Origin: Sphingobacterium cavernae
GTDB taxonomy: Bacteria > Bacteroidota > Bacteroidia > Sphingobacteriales > Sphingobacteriaceae
Length of the DNA stretch: 64,000 bases
Assembly (NCBI RefSeq): GCF_008520265.1
Contig: NZ_VIQM01000025.1
Location: forward strand, 1 to 64,000
Direction: 5' to 3'
Under the pieces are notes generated by a model. The model had not been told where the DNA came from and ran no database searches. It saw nothing but the letters and a program-made list of their open reading frames with translations. The translations under genes were made by a program, and so were the position numbers. Each line of letters begins with the position of its first letter. The stretch's first letter is position 1. Positions 35,785 to 47,269 of this stretch are shown piece by piece.

Positions 35785-36606
35785 TTAAACTCCAGACCAT
35801 GCTGAAAACCCACCATCTACATACAAAATCTCACCGTTAATAAAACTTGCGGCATCACTTAATAGAAATACCAAAGCACCCTCCAATTCTGAAGGACTTC
35901 CAAGTCTTGAAAATGGTGTATTACGGATAAATTTTTCACCACGCTCGGTATAAGTTCCATCCGGATTAGTTACCAACGCTCGATTTTGTTCTGTCAAGAA
36001 TACCCCTGGTGCAATTGCATTTACACGAACACCATCGCCATAGCGTAAAGACAACTCTGTAGCCATCCACTTGGTATAACCTACTATACCCGTTTTTGCA
36101 ACCGTATAACCTAATACACGTGTGATAGCTTGATGCGACGAAAGAGAAGCGATATTTATAATCGAACCTTTACCCTTTTCGGCTATTACCTGTCCAAAAA
36201 CTTGCGTTGGAATAATAGTGCCGTTAAGATTTAATTCAATTGCTGCTATCGTGTCAGACACACTTACATCAAATAAGTTTTTATCTGGACCAATAGTAGC
36301 GTTAGGCATATTTCCACCAGCCGCATTTACTAAGCCATCGATGGTACCCCATTTATCTAAAATTTCTTGCTTTGTTTTAATAATTTGTTCTTCTATCAAT
36401 ACATCCGCTTGTATAGCGATTGCTTCGCTGCCTAAAGATTCAACAAGACGAACACGCTCTGTGGCTTTTTCTGCGTTTCTTCCAATAATCGCAACTTTAG
36501 CTCCCGCTTCGGCTAATGCTTTCACGAATGACTCGCCGAGAATGCCTGTTCCTCCGGTGATAACAATGACCTTTCCCTTCAGGGAAAACTGATCCAAAAT
36601 ACCCAT
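35785..36606 (-). CDS. uxuB: SDR-family D-mannonate oxidoreductase (fructuronate reductase)
   Basis: A 273-aa short-chain dehydrogenase. The NAD(P) loop TGGTGILG (about 17-24), the NAAGG motif (94-98), catalytic Ser154, Tyr167 and Lys171 (YTVAK) and the C-terminal INGEILYVDGGFSAW are all present. The similarity to the SDR-type UxuB of Bacillus and the direct neighbour uxuA point to reduction of D-fructuronate to D-mannonate. The symbol is by function; the protein is not related to E. coli UxuB, a long-chain dehydrogenase. It is the first gene of its operon and sits behind the operator candidate. Confidence 0.82.
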   Translation of the reverse strand: MGILDQFSLKGKVIVITGGTGILGESFVKALAEAGAKVAIIGRNAEKATERVRLVESLGSEAIAIQADVLIEEQIIKTKQEILDKWGTIDGLVNAAGGNMPNATIGPDKNLFDVSVSDTIAAIELNLNGTIIPTQVFGQVIAEKGKGSIINIASLSSHQAITRVLGYTVAKTGIVGYTKWMATELSLRYGDGVRVNAIAPGVFLTEQNRALVTNPDGTYTERGEKFIRNTPFSRLGSPSELEGALVFLLSDAASFINGEILYVDGGFSAWSGV

Positions 36607-36697
36607 GATATGATACTGCTCTCTAAATAAGGTTTATAACTAACATAAAGGTGCTAATATCATGCTGGAATTAAAAGATTTTAACTGCATTTTTTTA

Positions 36698-36711
36698 CGA
36701 TAACGATTTCG
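36698..36711. promoter_or_regulatory. LacI-family operator candidate
   Basis: CGATAACGATTTCG is an imperfect palindrome (10 of 14 positions symmetric) with a central CG, the usual form of LacI/GalR-type sites. It directly abuts the -7 element of the minus-strand operon, where a repressor would block initiation. No regulator gene is in the window. Confidence 0.45.
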
Positions 36712-36719
36712 CAAAATTA
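36712..36719 (-). promoter_or_regulatory. -7 element candidate for the uxuB-uxuA-transporter operon
   Basis: TAATTTTG on the minus strand. Predicted start about 36705, inside the operator candidate. No -33 at ideal spacing (TTG at 36735-36733 is only 13 bases away). Confidence 0.5.
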
Positions 36720-36781
36720 GAAGTGTAGTCTTCAAGGTATTCGTTAAAGTATTCGTAATTTGGATGATTATAAATCATTCC

Positions 36782-37783
36782 ATGAATAATCCTACTAATC
36801 GCGTATTATGTTTTGGTGAATTGCTCATCCGTTTGCAATCCACAGCTGACTCCTTTTTTACTATAGGTCAAAATAATTTAAAAATATATCCTGGCGGTTC
36901 TGAAGCGAATGTCGCTGTGACTTTAGGGAAACTAAATATTCCTACTTCCTATTTTAGTGCTGCTCCTTATAATGCTTTAACAAAAGAAATTGAAGATTTA
37001 TTGGAGTCAAACAATGTGGATACTTCCAAAATTTTACACCAAGGCGATCGCATTGGTTCGTATTATCTGCTTTCAGCAAATGGCCTCACGAATGGTGAGG
37101 TAATCTATGATCGCAAATATTCTTCATTTAGTAATTTGAAATCAGAAGATATAAATTGGGATAAATTATATGAAGGTATAGAATGGTTTCACTTTACGGC
37201 GATTACTCCAGCACTCAGTGAAGATTTAGCCATTTTGACTGAGAAAGCTTTAGCTGAAGCGTCTAAACGGAATATAATCATTTCTGTAGATTTAAATTAT
37301 CGAAGTAAATTATGGCAATACGGAAAGAATCCTATTGACATCATGCCAAACTTAATCCAATACGCAGATGTTGTGATGGGAAATATTTGGGCTTCGAATA
37401 AAATGTTGGGAACGAACATTGATGAAACTTTTGACAGAAATACTCCCAAAGAAGATTATATCAAATTCGCGAATCAAGTAGCGCAAGAAACCTTCGAAAA
37501 ATTCCCGAAAGTAAAACATATTGCCAATACATTCCGATTCATGGATAATCCACAGCACAATTTGTTTTATGGTACATACCATAATCGTGAAACGAATACA
37601 TATTCTGCAACTCGACTAACAAATGAGGTTGTCGATCGTATCGGAAGTGGCGATGCATTTATGGCGGGGTTGATTTATGCTATAATAAAGAATTTAGCTC
37701 CACAAGAAATCATCGATACAGCAACGTCTGCTGGCTTCGAAAAACTTTTTGTAGAAGGTGATTTTGGAAATGGAAAAATATAA
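36782..37783 (+). CDS. kdgK: 2-keto-3-deoxygluconate kinase (PfkB family)
   Basis: A 333-aa ribokinase-like enzyme that phosphorylates KDG to KDPG. It starts RVLCFGELLIRLQ, has the sugar-binding GGSEANVAVTLGKL, and the C-terminal PfkB signature VDRIGSGDAFMAGLIYA with the catalytic Asp. I start at MNNPTNRVLCFGE; an ATG six codons earlier lies in a stretch that overlaps a -7-like box (TAATTTG, 36756-36762). It diverges from the uxuB operon and is followed by eda after 3 bases, so the two form a unit. Confidence 0.93.
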   Translation: MNNPTNRVLCFGELLIRLQSTADSFFTIGQNNLKIYPGGSEANVAVTLGKLNIPTSYFSAAPYNALTKEIEDLLESNNVDTSKILHQGDRIGSYYLLSANGLTNGEVIYDRKYSSFSNLKSEDINWDKLYEGIEWFHFTAITPALSEDLAILTEKALAEASKRNIIISVDLNYRSKLWQYGKNPIDIMPNLIQYADVVMGNIWASNKMLGTNIDETFDRNTPKEDYIKFANQVAQETFEKFPKVKHIANTFRFMDNPQHNLFYGTYHNRETNTYSATRLTNEVVDRIGSGDAFMAGLIYAIIKNLAPQEIIDTATSAGFEKLFVEGDFGNGKI

Positions 37784-37786
37784 AAG

Positions 37787-38422
37787 ATGAGTATACTAGA
37801 AACCATAAAACACTATCCTGTCATTCCGGTTTATTATAATGACGATGTAGAAAAATGTATCAATACATTAAAGGATTGTTATAAAGGAGGAATACGGGTA
37901 TTTGAATTTGTAAATCGGGGTGAGAAAGCCCTCGAAAATTTCAAAGCGTTGTTAGCGTATAAAAATGAACATTTCACAGATCTAAAACTTGGAATTGGAA
38001 CCATCAAAACTGCACAACAAGCAAAGGACTTTGCAGATGCGGGTACAGAATTCTTAGTAAGTCCAATTGTAAAAGCTGAGATCGCTGCAGTAGCAAAAGA
38101 ATACAATTTAGATTGGATTCCGGGCTGTATGACACCTACAGAAATTGCCTTAGCAGAAGAATTAGATGCTAAATTGGTAAAGTTGTTTCCAGGTGATTCT
38201 TTGGGTGTTAATTTTTTGAAAGCTATAAAACCTCTTTTCCCAAACCTAAAATTTATGCCCACAGGTGGCGTAGACACAACACCCGAAAGCATCAAATCTT
38301 GGAGAGAAGCAGGAGTGTTTTCCGTAGGATTAGGTTCTAAATTATTTGCTGCTCCGACCGATTCTTCTAATGAAAATTGGTTAGCAGAAAGATGCAGCAA
38401 ATTACTTGATTGGGCTAAATAA
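37787..38422 (+). CDS. eda: KDPG/KHG aldolase
   Basis: A 211-aa class I aldolase that splits KDPG into pyruvate and glyceraldehyde 3-phosphate. The Schiff-base lysine is Lys132 in KLVKLFPGDSLG. Other landmarks are VFEFVNRG with Glu40, LGIGTIKTAQQA, WIPGCMTPTEI and the phosphate loop FMPTGGVDTTPES. It completes the pathway formed by the SDR enzyme, UxuA and KdgK. A long palindromic terminator separates it from rpoC. Confidence 0.95.
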   Translation: MSILETIKHYPVIPVYYNDDVEKCINTLKDCYKGGIRVFEFVNRGEKALENFKALLAYKNEHFTDLKLGIGTIKTAQQAKDFADAGTEFLVSPIVKAEIAAVAKEYNLDWIPGCMTPTEIALAEELDAKLVKLFPGDSLGVNFLKAIKPLFPNLKFMPTGGVDTTPESIKSWREAGVFSVGLGSKLFAAPTDSSNENWLAERCSKLLDWAK

Positions 38423-38438
38423 TCCCAATTTCCATATA

Positions 38439-38482
38439 AAATACGAAAGGCTTTCCAAAATTTTGGAAAGCCTTTCGTATTT
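38439..38482. terminator. Bidirectional terminator eda / rpoC, perfect 44-base palindrome
   Basis: Arms 38439-38460 and 38461-38482 are fully complementary (AAATACGAAAGGC...GCCTTTCGTATTT). It ends both eda and the long rpoBC transcript. Confidence 0.9.
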
Positions 38483-38497
38483 ATGATGAGAAGAAGA

Positions 38498-41400
38498 TTA
38501 ATCTTCTTCTTTAGAAGCTAATAATTGATCGTACTCTTCACGAGAACCAACAATAATGTTGCTGTACGAACGTAAACCAGTACCTGAAGGAATCAAGTGA
38601 CCAACAATTACGTTTTCTTTCAATCCTAATAAGTTATCACGTTTACCTGCGATAGCTGCCTCATTCAATACTTTCGTAGTCTCTTGGAAAGAGGCTGCTG
38701 AAATGAATGATTTAGTACCTAATGAAGCTCTTGTAATACCTTGAAGCATTGGACTAGAGGTTGCAGGAACTGCATCTCTTACTTGTACCAATTTCAAATC
38801 TTGACGTTTCAAGTTAGAGTTTTCTTCACGTAATCCACGTAAAGTAACGATCTGACCAGGACGTAAGTTATTAGAATCACCTGCATCCACAACTACTTTC
38901 TTATCAAAGATAGTATCGTTTTCTTCCATGAAATCCCATTTGTTTACGGCTTCTTTTTCTAAGAAACGAGTATCTCCTGGATCTTCAATGTGAACTTTTT
39001 GCATCATTTGGTGAACGATTGTCTCAAAGTGTTTATCGTTGATTTTTACACCTTGAAGACGGTAAACCTCTTGAATACCATTTACTATATAATGTTGAAC
39101 TGCCGAAGGACCTTTGATATTTAAGATATCACCTGGAGCAATCTGACCATCTGATAATGGCATACCTGCTTTGATAAAGTCATTATCTTGTACTAAGATA
39201 TGTTTCGAAAGTGGAACTAAGTATTTTTTAACTTGACCATCACGAGATTCAATAGAAACCTCACGGTTACCACGTTTAACACCACCTAAAGTTACAACAC
39301 CATCAATCTCTGTAACAACAGCAGGATTTGAAGGGTTACGTGCTTCGAATAATTCTGTTACACGTGGAAGACCACCCGTAATATCTCGTGTCTTACCTGT
39401 AGAACGTGGAATCTTAACTAAGATAGCACCTTCTTTCAATTTCTGACCATCAGATACGGAAACGTGAGCTCCAACTGGAATATTGTATGAACGAATTACC
39501 TCACCTTTGTTGTCAAGAACTTTGATAGTAGGGTTTTTCGTTTTATCACGTGTTTCAATAATTACTTTCTCTTTGTGACCAGTTTGATCATCTGACTCTT
39601 CACGGAAGGTAACACCTTCAATGATTGCATCAAACTCAACCTTACCAGCAAACTCAGAGATAATTACCGCATTGTATGGATCCCAATCAACAAGTTTAGC
39701 ACCTTTTTCAACTTTATCACCTTCTTTTACGTATAAGTTCGATCCGTAAGGGATGATTTGTTGGTAAAGAACTTTACCGTTATTAACGATTTTGATCTCT
39801 CCCGAACGTCCTAATACAACTTGGTACGGACCTTCTTCGCCTTCTTTCTCTACTGTACGTACATTTTCGAATTCTACAGTACCTTCGTATTTAGCAATAA
39901 CTGCTGAATCAGAAGCAATGTTAGAAGCGGTACCACCCACGTGGAACGTACGAAGTGTCAACTGTGTACCTGGCTCACCAATTGATTGTGCTGCGATTAC
40001 ACCAACAGCTTCACCCAATTGAACGCGTTTACCAGACGCTAAGTTACGACCGTAACAACAAGCACATACACCACGTTTAGATTCACACGTCAATACTGAG
40101 CGAATTTCTAAACCTTCAATACCTGCTTCGTCGATAGCTTGCGCTACTTCCTCAGTAATATCTTCGTTAGCCGCAACGATAAGTTCGTTCGTCTCTGGAT
40201 GTACAACATCATTCAATGGTGTACGACCTAAGATACGATCGTATAATGGCTCAACGATATCATCGTTATCTTTTAATGCTGTTGTATAAATACCTCTTAA
40301 ACCTCCACAATCAAAATCTACAACGATCATGTCTTGTGCTACGTCATGCAAACGACGAGTCAAGTAACCCGCATCGGCTGTTTTTAATGCCGTATCGGCA
40401 AGACCTTTACGCGCACCGTGAGTAGAGATAAAGTATTCTAATACAGATAGACCTTCTTTGAAGTTTGATAAAATCGGGTTTTCGATAATTTCACCACCAG
40501 AAGATCCTGATTTTTGAGGCTTAGCCATCAAACCACGCATACCTGCTAACTGACGAATCTGCTCTTTCGAACCACGGGCTCCAGAATCCAACATCATATA
40601 TACAGAGTTGAAACCTTGATTATCATTCGAAAGAATATCCATAACGTGTGCTGTCAACTTATTGTTGATACGTGTCCAGATATCGATGATTTGGTTATAG
40701 CGCTCGTTGTTTGTAATGAAACCCATATTATAGTTATTCATTACATCCTCTACTTCAGCAGTAGCTTGCGCAATTAATTCAGTTTTAGCAGCAGGAATTT
40801 GAACGTCTTGTAAGTTGAATGACAGACCTCCCTTGAATGCTGTTTGGAAACCTAATTCCTTCATATCATCCAAAAATTGAGCTGCACGAGCCATACCTGT
40901 ATTTTTCACGATATCACCAATTACATTACGTAATGATTTCTTCGTTAAAATCTCGTTGATAAATCCAACTTCTTCAGGTACAATTTGGTTAAAAATTACA
41001 CGACCTACAGTAGTTTCGATAATTTTTTGAACCAACTCACCATTTTCGTTCAAGTCTTTCGTTCTGACTTTAATCCAAGAGTGTAGATCTAATTGTTTCT
41101 CGTTCAAGGCAATGATTACCTCTTCTGGAGAATAGAACGTACTTCCCTCACCCTTCATTTTACGTGTCTCGTCAGATTTACGGCCTTTAGTAATATAATA
41201 AAGACCCAATACCATATCTTGTGAAGGTACAGTAACTGGAGAACCGTTTGCAGGGTTAAGGATATTGTGTGCCGCCAACATTAAGATTTGTGCTTCCAAA
41301 ATTGCAGCATTACCTAATGGTAAGTGAACCGCCATCTGGTCACCATCGAAATCGGCGTTGAACGCAGTACACACTAATGGGTGCAATTGAATCGCTTTAC

Positions 41401-42772
41401 CTTCTACTAATGTAGGTTGGAAAGCTTGAATACCCAAACGGTGAAGCGTAGGCGCACGGTTAAGTAATACTGGGTGTCCTTTTAATACATTCTCAAGGAT
41501 ATCCCATACGATAGGATCTTTACGATCTACGATTTTCTTAGCCGATTTTACAGTCTTTACAACTCCACGCTCGATCATTTTACGAATGATGAATGGTTTG
41601 TAAAGCTCTGCAGCCATATCTTTAGGAAGACCACACTCGTGTAATTTCAAGTGAGGACCAACAACAATTACCGAACGAGCGGAGTAATCCACACGTTTAC
41701 CTAATAAGTTTTGACGGAAACGACCTTGTTTACCTTTCAAAATATCAGATAATGATTTCAACGCACGGTTACCTTCTGTTTTCACAGCGTTAACTTTACG
41801 TGAGTTATCAAATAACGAATCAACAGCTTCTTGAAGCATACGTTTTTCGTTACGTAAGATTACTTCTGGTGCTTTGATTTCGATCAAACGTTTCAAACGG
41901 TTGTTACGGATAATCACACGACGGTATAAGTCATTCAAATCCGAAGTCGCGAAACGACCACCATCCAAAGGAACTAAAGGACGTAACTCTGGTGGAATGA
42001 TAGGAACGATCTTCACAATCATCCATTCTGGACGATTCTCAATACGGTCTCTAGAACCACGGAAAGCTTCTACAACGTGAAGACGTTTTAACGCTTCGTT
42101 TTTACGTTGTTGTGAAGTTTCATTAGCTGCTTGGTGACGTAAATCGTAAGATAATTTATCTAAATCAATGCGTTTTAATAATTCTTCCAACGCCTCAGCA
42201 CCCATTTTAGCAACGAATTTTTGAGGGTCGTGATCATCAAGATATTGGTTTTCTTTTGGTAAAGTATCTAAGATATCTAAATACTCTTCTTCTGTCAAGA
42301 AATCCATAAAAGAAATACCATCATCTTCTTTGATACCTGCTTGAATAACAACGTATCTCTCGTAGTAGATGATCATATCTAATTTCTTCGTAGGAAGACC
42401 TAATAAGTAACCAATTTTATTAGGAAGAGAACGGAAGTACCAAATGTGTGCAACAGGAACAACTAATGCGATGTGCCCCATACGCTCACGACGTACTTTT
42501 TTCTCCGTAACCTCCACACCACAACGGTCACACACGATACCTTTATAACGGATACGTTTGTATTTACCACAGTGACATTCGTAATCCTTTACAGGACCGA
42601 AGATACGCTCACAGAATAAACCGTCACGTTCAGGTTTGTATGTACGATAGTTGATCGTTTCTGGTTTAGTAACCTCACCGCTTGAACGCTCCAAAATAGT
42701 TTCTGGAGAAGCTAAGCTAATCGTGATTGAAGTAAAGTTACTTTTAATTTTATTATCTTTTTTGTAAGACAT
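38498..42772 (-). CDS. rpoC: DNA-directed RNA polymerase subunit beta'
   Basis: A 1424-aa catalytic subunit. It has the N-terminal zinc ribbon ([20 protein letters not shown]), the active-site loop NADFDGDQM with the magnesium ligands Asp474, Asp476 and Asp478, and the second zinc site ([13 protein letters not shown]). The conserved [19 protein letters not shown], at the bridge helix/trigger loop, follows. Length is typical for Bacteroidota, which carry lineage-specific insertions. It is the last gene of the rplKAJL-rpoBC run and ends at a palindromic terminator. Confidence 0.98.
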   Translation of the reverse strand: MSYKKDNKIKSNFTSITISLASPETILERSSGEVTKPETINYRTYKPERDGLFCERIFGPVKDYECHCGKYKRIRYKGIVCDRCGVEVTEKKVRRERMGHIALVVPVAHIWYFRSLPNKIGYLLGLPTKKLDMIIYYERYVVIQAGIKEDDGISFMDFLTEEEYLDILDTLPKENQYLDDHDPQKFVAKMGAEALEELLKRIDLDKLSYDLRHQAANETSQQRKNEALKRLHVVEAFRGSRDRIENRPEWMIVKIVPIIPPELRPLVPLDGGRFATSDLNDLYRRVIIRNNRLKRLIEIKAPEVILRNEKRMLQEAVDSLFDNSRKVNAVKTEGNRALKSLSDILKGKQGRFRQNLLGKRVDYSARSVIVVGPHLKLHECGLPKDMAAELYKPFIIRKMIERGVVKTVKSAKKIVDRKDPIVWDILENVLKGHPVLLNRAPTLHRLGIQAFQPTLVEGKAIQLHPLVCTAFNADFDGDQMAVHLPLGNAAILEAQILMLAAHNILNPANGSPVTVPSQDMVLGLYYITKGRKSDETRKMKGEGSTFYSPEEVIIALNEKQLDLHSWIKVRTKDLNENGELVQKIIETTVGRVIFNQIVPEEVGFINEILTKKSLRNVIGDIVKNTGMARAAQFLDDMKELGFQTAFKGGLSFNLQDVQIPAAKTELIAQATAEVEDVMNNYNMGFITNNERYNQIIDIWTRINNKLTAHVMDILSNDNQGFNSVYMMLDSGARGSKEQIRQLAGMRGLMAKPQKSGSSGGEIIENPILSNFKEGLSVLEYFISTHGARKGLADTALKTADAGYLTRRLHDVAQDMIVVDFDCGGLRGIYTTALKDNDDIVEPLYDRILGRTPLNDVVHPETNELIVAANEDITEEVAQAIDEAGIEGLEIRSVLTCESKRGVCACCYGRNLASGKRVQLGEAVGVIAAQSIGEPGTQLTLRTFHVGGTASNIASDSAVIAKYEGTVEFENVRTVEKEGEEGPYQVVLGRSGEIKIVNNGKVLYQQIIPYGSNLYVKEGDKVEKGAKLVDWDPYNAVIISEFAGKVEFDAIIEGVTFREESDDQTGHKEKVIIETRDKTKNPTIKVLDNKGEVIRSYNIPVGAHVSVSDGQKLKEGAILVKIPRSTGKTRDITGGLPRVTELFEARNPSNPAVVTEIDGVVTLGGVKRGNREVSIESRDGQVKKYLVPLSKHILVQDNDFIKAGMPLSDGQIAPGDILNIKGPSAVQHYIVNGIQEVYRLQGVKINDKHFETIVHQMMQKVHIEDPGDTRFLEKEAVNKWDFMEENDTIFDKKVVVDAGDSNNLRPGQIVTLRGLREENSNLKRQDLKLVQVRDAVPATSSPMLQGITRASLGTKSFISAASFQETTKVLNEAAIAGKRDNLLGLKENVIVGHLIPSGTGLRSYSNIIVGSREEYDQLLASKEED

Positions 42773-42801
42773 ACGTTGTATAACTTAAAGATGTATGTTA
42801 G

Positions 42802-42830
42802 AGCATAAGAGGCTCTTCACCTCTTATGCT
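42802..42830 (-). other. Hairpin in the rpoB-rpoC spacer
   Basis: AGCATAAGAGG and CCTCTTATGCT pair over 11 bases around a 7-base loop. There is no T run, so an RNA processing or stability element is more likely than a terminator. Confidence 0.6.
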
Positions 42831-42844
42831 TGAATATTACTTGA

Positions 42845-45800
42845 TTAATCTAATGTGATATCTAAACCTAGACCACGCAACTCATGTACTAATACGTTGA
42901 ATGATTCAGGAACTGATGGCGTTGGTAAGTTGTTACCTTTTACGATAGCTTCGTAAGTTTTAGCACGACCTACAACATCATCCGACTTCACAGTTAAGAT
43001 CTCTTGTAAGATGTTAGATGCACCGAATGCCTCAAGAGCCCAAACCTCCATCTCACCAAAACGCTGACCACCGAATTGAGCTTTACCACCCAATGGTTGT
43101 TGTGTAATCAATGAGTATGGTCCGATCGAACGTGCGTGCATTTTGTCATCAACCATGTGACCTAATTTCAACATGTAGATTACACCAACAGTAGTAGGTT
43201 GATCAAAACGCTCACCTGTCAAACCGTTGTACAAGTATGTACGACCTGACTTCGGTAATCCCGCTTTCTCTACCCACTCTTCTACTTGATCCATTTCAGC
43301 ACCATCGAAGATTGGCGTAGCGAACTTCATACCTAATTTTTGACCAGCCCATCCAAGAACTGTTTCATAAATCTGGCCTAAGTTCATACGAGAAGGTACA
43401 CCTAGAGGGTTCAATACGATATCTACAGGAGTACCATCTTCTAAGAATGGCATATCTTCATCACGTACAATACGTGCGACGATACCTTTGTTACCGTGAC
43501 GACCTGCCATCTTATCACCCACTTTCAACTTACGTTTCTTAGCTACATAAACTTTAGCCATCTGAACAATACCAGAAGGAAGCTCATCACCTACAGAAAC
43601 TGCAAATTTATCGCGTTTGAAAGCACCCAATTCTTCATTTAACTTAATGTTGTAATAGTGCAATGCCAATTTGATTAACTCATTTTTATCTTCATCTGTA
43701 GTCCATCCAAACGGATTAATGTTTGCATAGTCAAGATCAGTTAAGATTTTTTGAGTGAATTTAGCACCTTTAGCTACTAACAACTCTTTATAAACGTTAT
43801 AGATGCCTTGGCTCGTTTTACCATTCACGATAGTGAATAATTTCTCTACCAAACGCTCTTTTAGTACTCTAACGTTTTTCTCATGCGTAATTTCTAATTT
43901 CTCTAAAGCTTTTCTTTCGACTTCTTTAGACATTTTTTTCGCACGTGAGAATAACTTCGTATCAATAACTACACCTTTAATAGAAGGAGGAGTTTTCAAA
44001 GAAGCATCTTTTACGTCACCAGCTTTGTCACCAAAGATAGCGCGTAATAATTTCTCTTCTGGAGAAGGATCTGATTCACCTTTAGGTGTAATCTTACCAA
44101 TTAAGATGTCACCCTCACCTACTTCAGCACCTACACGGATAATACCGTTTTCGTCCAAATCTTTAGTAGCTTCTTCCGAAACGTTAGGAATATCAGCTGT
44201 AAGCTCTTCTTCACCACGTTTTGTATCACGTACTTCTAATTCAAACTCTTCAATGTGAAGTGAAGTAAATATATCTTGAGAAACAACACGCTCAGAGATT
44301 ACAATCGCATCCTCAAAGTTGTAACCTTGCCAAGGCATGAAAGCCACTTTCAAGTTACGACCTAATGCTAATTCGCCATCTTCTGTTGCATATCCCTCAC
44401 ACAATACCTGACCTTTAGTAACTTTTTGACCTTTCTTAACGATAGGCTTCAAGTTGATACAAGTATTCTGGTTGGTTTTCTTAAATTTAATTAAACGGTA
44501 AGTTTTGATGTCATCATCAAATGATACTAAACGCTCATCTTCGTTACGTTCGTAACGGATTTTGATTTCTTCAGCGTCAACATATTCAACAACACCATTA
44601 CCTTCTGCATTGATCAACGTACGTGAATCCGAAGCCACGCGACCTTCCAAACCAGTACCTACGATTGGCGCTTGAGGGCGCAATAATGGTACAGCCTGGC
44701 GCTGCATGTTCGATCCCATCAACGCACGGTTGGCATCATCATGCTCCAAGAAAGGAATTAATGAAGCCGCGATCGAAGTAATTTGGTTTGGAGCAACGTC
44801 CATATAATCCAATTTCTCAGGATCGATAATTGGGAAGTCACCCTCGTATCTAGCTTTTACTTTTGGATCTTCAAAATTACCTTTATCATCATAGTAAGCA
44901 TTCGCTTGCGCGATTGTCTTACCATCTTCGTCCTCTGCAGATAAATACACTACAGGCTCATCAACTACGACTTTACCGTCTCTTACTTTACGGTAAGGAG
45001 TCTCGATAAATCCTAAATTGTTGATCTTAGCGTGAACAGATAAAGATGAAATCAAACCAATGTTTGGTCCCTCAGGAGTTTCGATAGTACACAAACGACC
45101 GTAGTGTGTGTAGTGAACGTCACGAACCTCGAAACCAGCACGCTCACGCGAAAGACCACCTGGACCTAATGCTGATAACCGACGCTTGTGCGTAATCTCA
45201 GCTAATGGATTCGTTTGGTCCATGAATTGAGAAAGCTGATTCGTACCGAAGAAAGAATTGATTACTGATGACAATGTACGCGCATTGATCAAATCAGTAG
45301 GTGTAAATACTTCGTTGTCACGAATATTCATACGTTCACGAATAGTACGTGCCATACGAGCTAAACCAACACCGAATTGTGCATACAACTGTTCACCAAC
45401 AGTACGTACACGACGATTTGACAAGTGGTCAATATCATCCACCTCTGCTTTAGAATTGATCAAATTGATCAAATACTTCACAATAGCAATGATATCTTGA
45501 CGAGTCAATACTTTAGTTTCAGGAGGTGTATCTAACTTCAACTTACGATTGATACGGTAACGACCTACATCACCTAAATCATAACGTTTGTCTGAGAAGA
45601 ATAAACGATCGATGATACCACGTGCAGTTTCCTCATCAGGTGGTTCAGCGTTACGCAATTGACGATAGATATGTTCTACCGCTTCTTTCTCTGAGTTAGA
45701 CGTATCCTTTTGTAAAGTGTTATATATGATTGAATAGTCCGCATTGTTTGACTCATCTTCTTTTGCTAAGATAATAGACTTAACACCAGCTTCGATGATC

Positions 45801-46654
45801 AAATCAATGTGATCTTCTTCTAATACAGTTTCACGTTCAAAGATAATTTCGTTACGATCGATAGACACTACCTCACCAGTATCCTCATCTACGAAATCTT
45901 CTGTCCATTTATTCAATACCCTTGCCGCTAGACGACGACCAACGTATTTCTTAAGACCCGTTTTACTAACTTTTACTTCGTCAGCTAAGTCAAACAATTC
46001 TAAGATATCTTTATCCGAATCGTAACCAATAGCACGTAATAAAGTAGTAACTGGGAATTTTTTCTTACGATCGATATACGCATACATCACGTTATTCACG
46101 TCTGTCGCGAATTCAATCCAAGATCCTTTAAAAGGAATTACCCTTGCCGAATAAAGTTTTGTACCATTTGTGTGTCTACTCTGACCAAAGAATACACCAG
46201 GAGAACGGTGTAACTGAGATACGATTACACGCTCTGCACCATTGATAACGAAAGTACCTTTTGGTGTCATGTATGGAATTGTACCTAAGTATACATCTTG
46301 TACGATAGTTTCGAAATCTTCGTGTTCTTCATCATTACAAGACAACTTCAATTTTGCTTTCAAAGGCACGCTATAAGTCAAGCCACGCTCGATACATTCT
46401 TGGATATCATAGCGAGGAGGATCAATGAAATAATCCAAAAACTCTAGCACGAATATGTTTCTTGAATCAGAAATAGGGAAGTTTTCTGCGAAAACCTTGT
46501 ACAACCCTTCCTGATGGCGGTTATCAGAAGTAGTTTCTAATTGAAAAAACTCCCTGAAAGACTCCAATTGCACGTCCAAGAAATCCGGATAATCAATTAC
46601 CTTCTTACTTGTAGCAAAGTTTACTCTTTCGTTTTGAATATTATTGTTTGCCAA
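42845..46654 (-). CDS. rpoB: DNA-directed RNA polymerase subunit beta (TTG start)
   Basis: A 1269-aa subunit. The rifampicin region reads [20 protein letters not shown], with Asp479, His489 and Ser494 in place of E. coli Asp516, His526 and Ser531, so no classic resistance change is present. The end of the protein carries [20 protein letters not shown] and the usual short tail. The start codon is TTG (46654-46652): translation from it gives the expected (M)[18 protein letters not shown], there is an in-frame TAA five codons upstream and no nearby ATG. It follows rplL after a 161-base spacer that holds an attenuator-like hairpin. Confidence 0.97.
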   Translation of the reverse strand: MANNNIQNERVNFATSKKVIDYPDFLDVQLESFREFFQLETTSDNRHQEGLYKVFAENFPISDSRNIFVLEFLDYFIDPPRYDIQECIERGLTYSVPLKAKLKLSCNDEEHEDFETIVQDVYLGTIPYMTPKGTFVINGAERVIVSQLHRSPGVFFGQSRHTNGTKLYSARVIPFKGSWIEFATDVNNVMYAYIDRKKKFPVTTLLRAIGYDSDKDILELFDLADEVKVSKTGLKKYVGRRLAARVLNKWTEDFVDEDTGEVVSIDRNEIIFERETVLEEDHIDLIIEAGVKSIILAKEDESNNADYSIIYNTLQKDTSNSEKEAVEHIYRQLRNAEPPDEETARGIIDRLFFSDKRYDLGDVGRYRINRKLKLDTPPETKVLTRQDIIAIVKYLINLINSKAEVDDIDHLSNRRVRTVGEQLYAQFGVGLARMARTIRERMNIRDNEVFTPTDLINARTLSSVINSFFGTNQLSQFMDQTNPLAEITHKRRLSALGPGGLSRERAGFEVRDVHYTHYGRLCTIETPEGPNIGLISSLSVHAKINNLGFIETPYRKVRDGKVVVDEPVVYLSAEDEDGKTIAQANAYYDDKGNFEDPKVKARYEGDFPIIDPEKLDYMDVAPNQITSIAASLIPFLEHDDANRALMGSNMQRQAVPLLRPQAPIVGTGLEGRVASDSRTLINAEGNGVVEYVDAEEIKIRYERNEDERLVSFDDDIKTYRLIKFKKTNQNTCINLKPIVKKGQKVTKGQVLCEGYATEDGELALGRNLKVAFMPWQGYNFEDAIVISERVVSQDIFTSLHIEEFELEVRDTKRGEEELTADIPNVSEEATKDLDENGIIRVGAEVGEGDILIGKITPKGESDPSPEEKLLRAIFGDKAGDVKDASLKTPPSIKGVVIDTKLFSRAKKMSKEVERKALEKLEITHEKNVRVLKERLVEKLFTIVNGKTSQGIYNVYKELLVAKGAKFTQKILTDLDYANINPFGWTTDEDKNELIKLALHYYNIKLNEELGAFKRDKFAVSVGDELPSGIVQMAKVYVAKKRKLKVGDKMAGRHGNKGIVARIVRDEDMPFLEDGTPVDIVLNPLGVPSRMNLGQIYETVLGWAGQKLGMKFATPIFDGAEMDQVEEWVEKAGLPKSGRTYLYNGLTGERFDQPTTVGVIYMLKLGHMVDDKMHARSIGPYSLITQQPLGGKAQFGGQRFGEMEVWALEAFGASNILQEILTVKSDDVVGRAKTYEAIVKGNNLPTPSVPESFNVLVHELRGLGLDITLD

Positions 46655-46754
46655 GGGAATAAGATTTTAGTTTAAAAAAACTGAACTTAATGTTTGCTGT
46701 TTTGTATGATATATTCACACGCCAGCACACGTATGAAAGGACTAATATTATATT

Positions 46755-46801
46755 AAAACGGGAATAGACTCTGATAAATTACCAGAGTCTAATCTCGTTT
46801 T
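46755..46801 (-). terminator. Attenuator-like hairpin between rplL and rpoB
   Basis: On the minus strand AAAACGAGATTAGACTCTG pairs with CAGAGTCTATTCCCGTTTT (17 of 19 pairs) and is followed by TTAATATAATA. The weak T tract suggests partial termination, which would set the ratio of L7/L12 to RNA polymerase, as known for E. coli. Confidence 0.65.
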
Positions 46802-46815
46802 GATGGTATTTGAAA

Positions 46816-47190
46816 TTATTTAATCTCAACTACAGCACCAGCTTCTTCTAATTGTTTTTTCAAAGCTTCAGCTTCGTCTTTAGAAACACCAGCTTTTAAT
46901 TCTTTAGGAGCACCGTCAACTAAATCTTTAGCTTCTTTCAATCCTAAACCAGCTAAGTCTTTTACTAATTTAACTACAGCTAATTTTTGACCACCAGCTT
47001 CTTTCAAGATAACGTCGAATGAAGTTTTCTCTTCAGCAGCAGCAGGGCCTTCAGCTGGAGCAGCAGCAACTGCAACAGCAGCAGCAGCAGGCTCGATACC
47101 GTACTCGTCTTTTAAGATATCAGCTAATTCTTTAACTTCTTTTACCGTTAAGTTAACTAACTGTTCAGCAAGTTGTTTTAAATCTGCCAT
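46816..47190 (-). CDS. rplL: 50S ribosomal protein L7/L12
   Basis: The 124-aa stalk protein. The N-terminal dimerisation part ([20 protein letters not shown]) is joined by an Ala/Pro/Glu hinge (about 35-54) to the C-terminal globular domain ([19 protein letters not shown] ... AVVEIK) that recruits elongation factors. It follows rplJ after 79 bases. The downstream hairpin at 46755-46801 may reduce read-through into rpoB. Confidence 0.98.
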   Translation of the reverse strand: MADLKQLAEQLVNLTVKEVKELADILKDEYGIEPAAAAVAVAAAPAEGPAAAEEKTSFDVILKEAGGQKLAVVKLVKDLAGLGLKEAKDLVDGAPKELKAGVSKDEAEALKKQLEEAGAVVEIK

Positions 47191-47269
47191 TTTATTTTGA
47201 TTTTTGAATGTTCTTTTTAAAAATATTGTTAATTAAATCTCGAACTTTTTTATTGTAATAAGGTGTTCG

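Noticed and set aside
37879-38400. 173-codon minus-strand frame opposite eda
   Set aside because: The plus frame is an intact aldolase with its catalytic Lys; the opposite frame has no similarity I recognise.
43803-44258. 151-codon plus-strand frame opposite rpoB
   Set aside because: It lies wholly inside a conserved part of rpoB on the other strand; its Ser/Phe-rich composition is that of an antisense shadow.
45160-45235. Possible rifampicin-resistance change in rpoB
   Set aside because: The residues matching E. coli Gln513, Asp516, His526, Arg529 and Ser531 are all wild type; Ala at the Ser522 position is probably a lineage difference.
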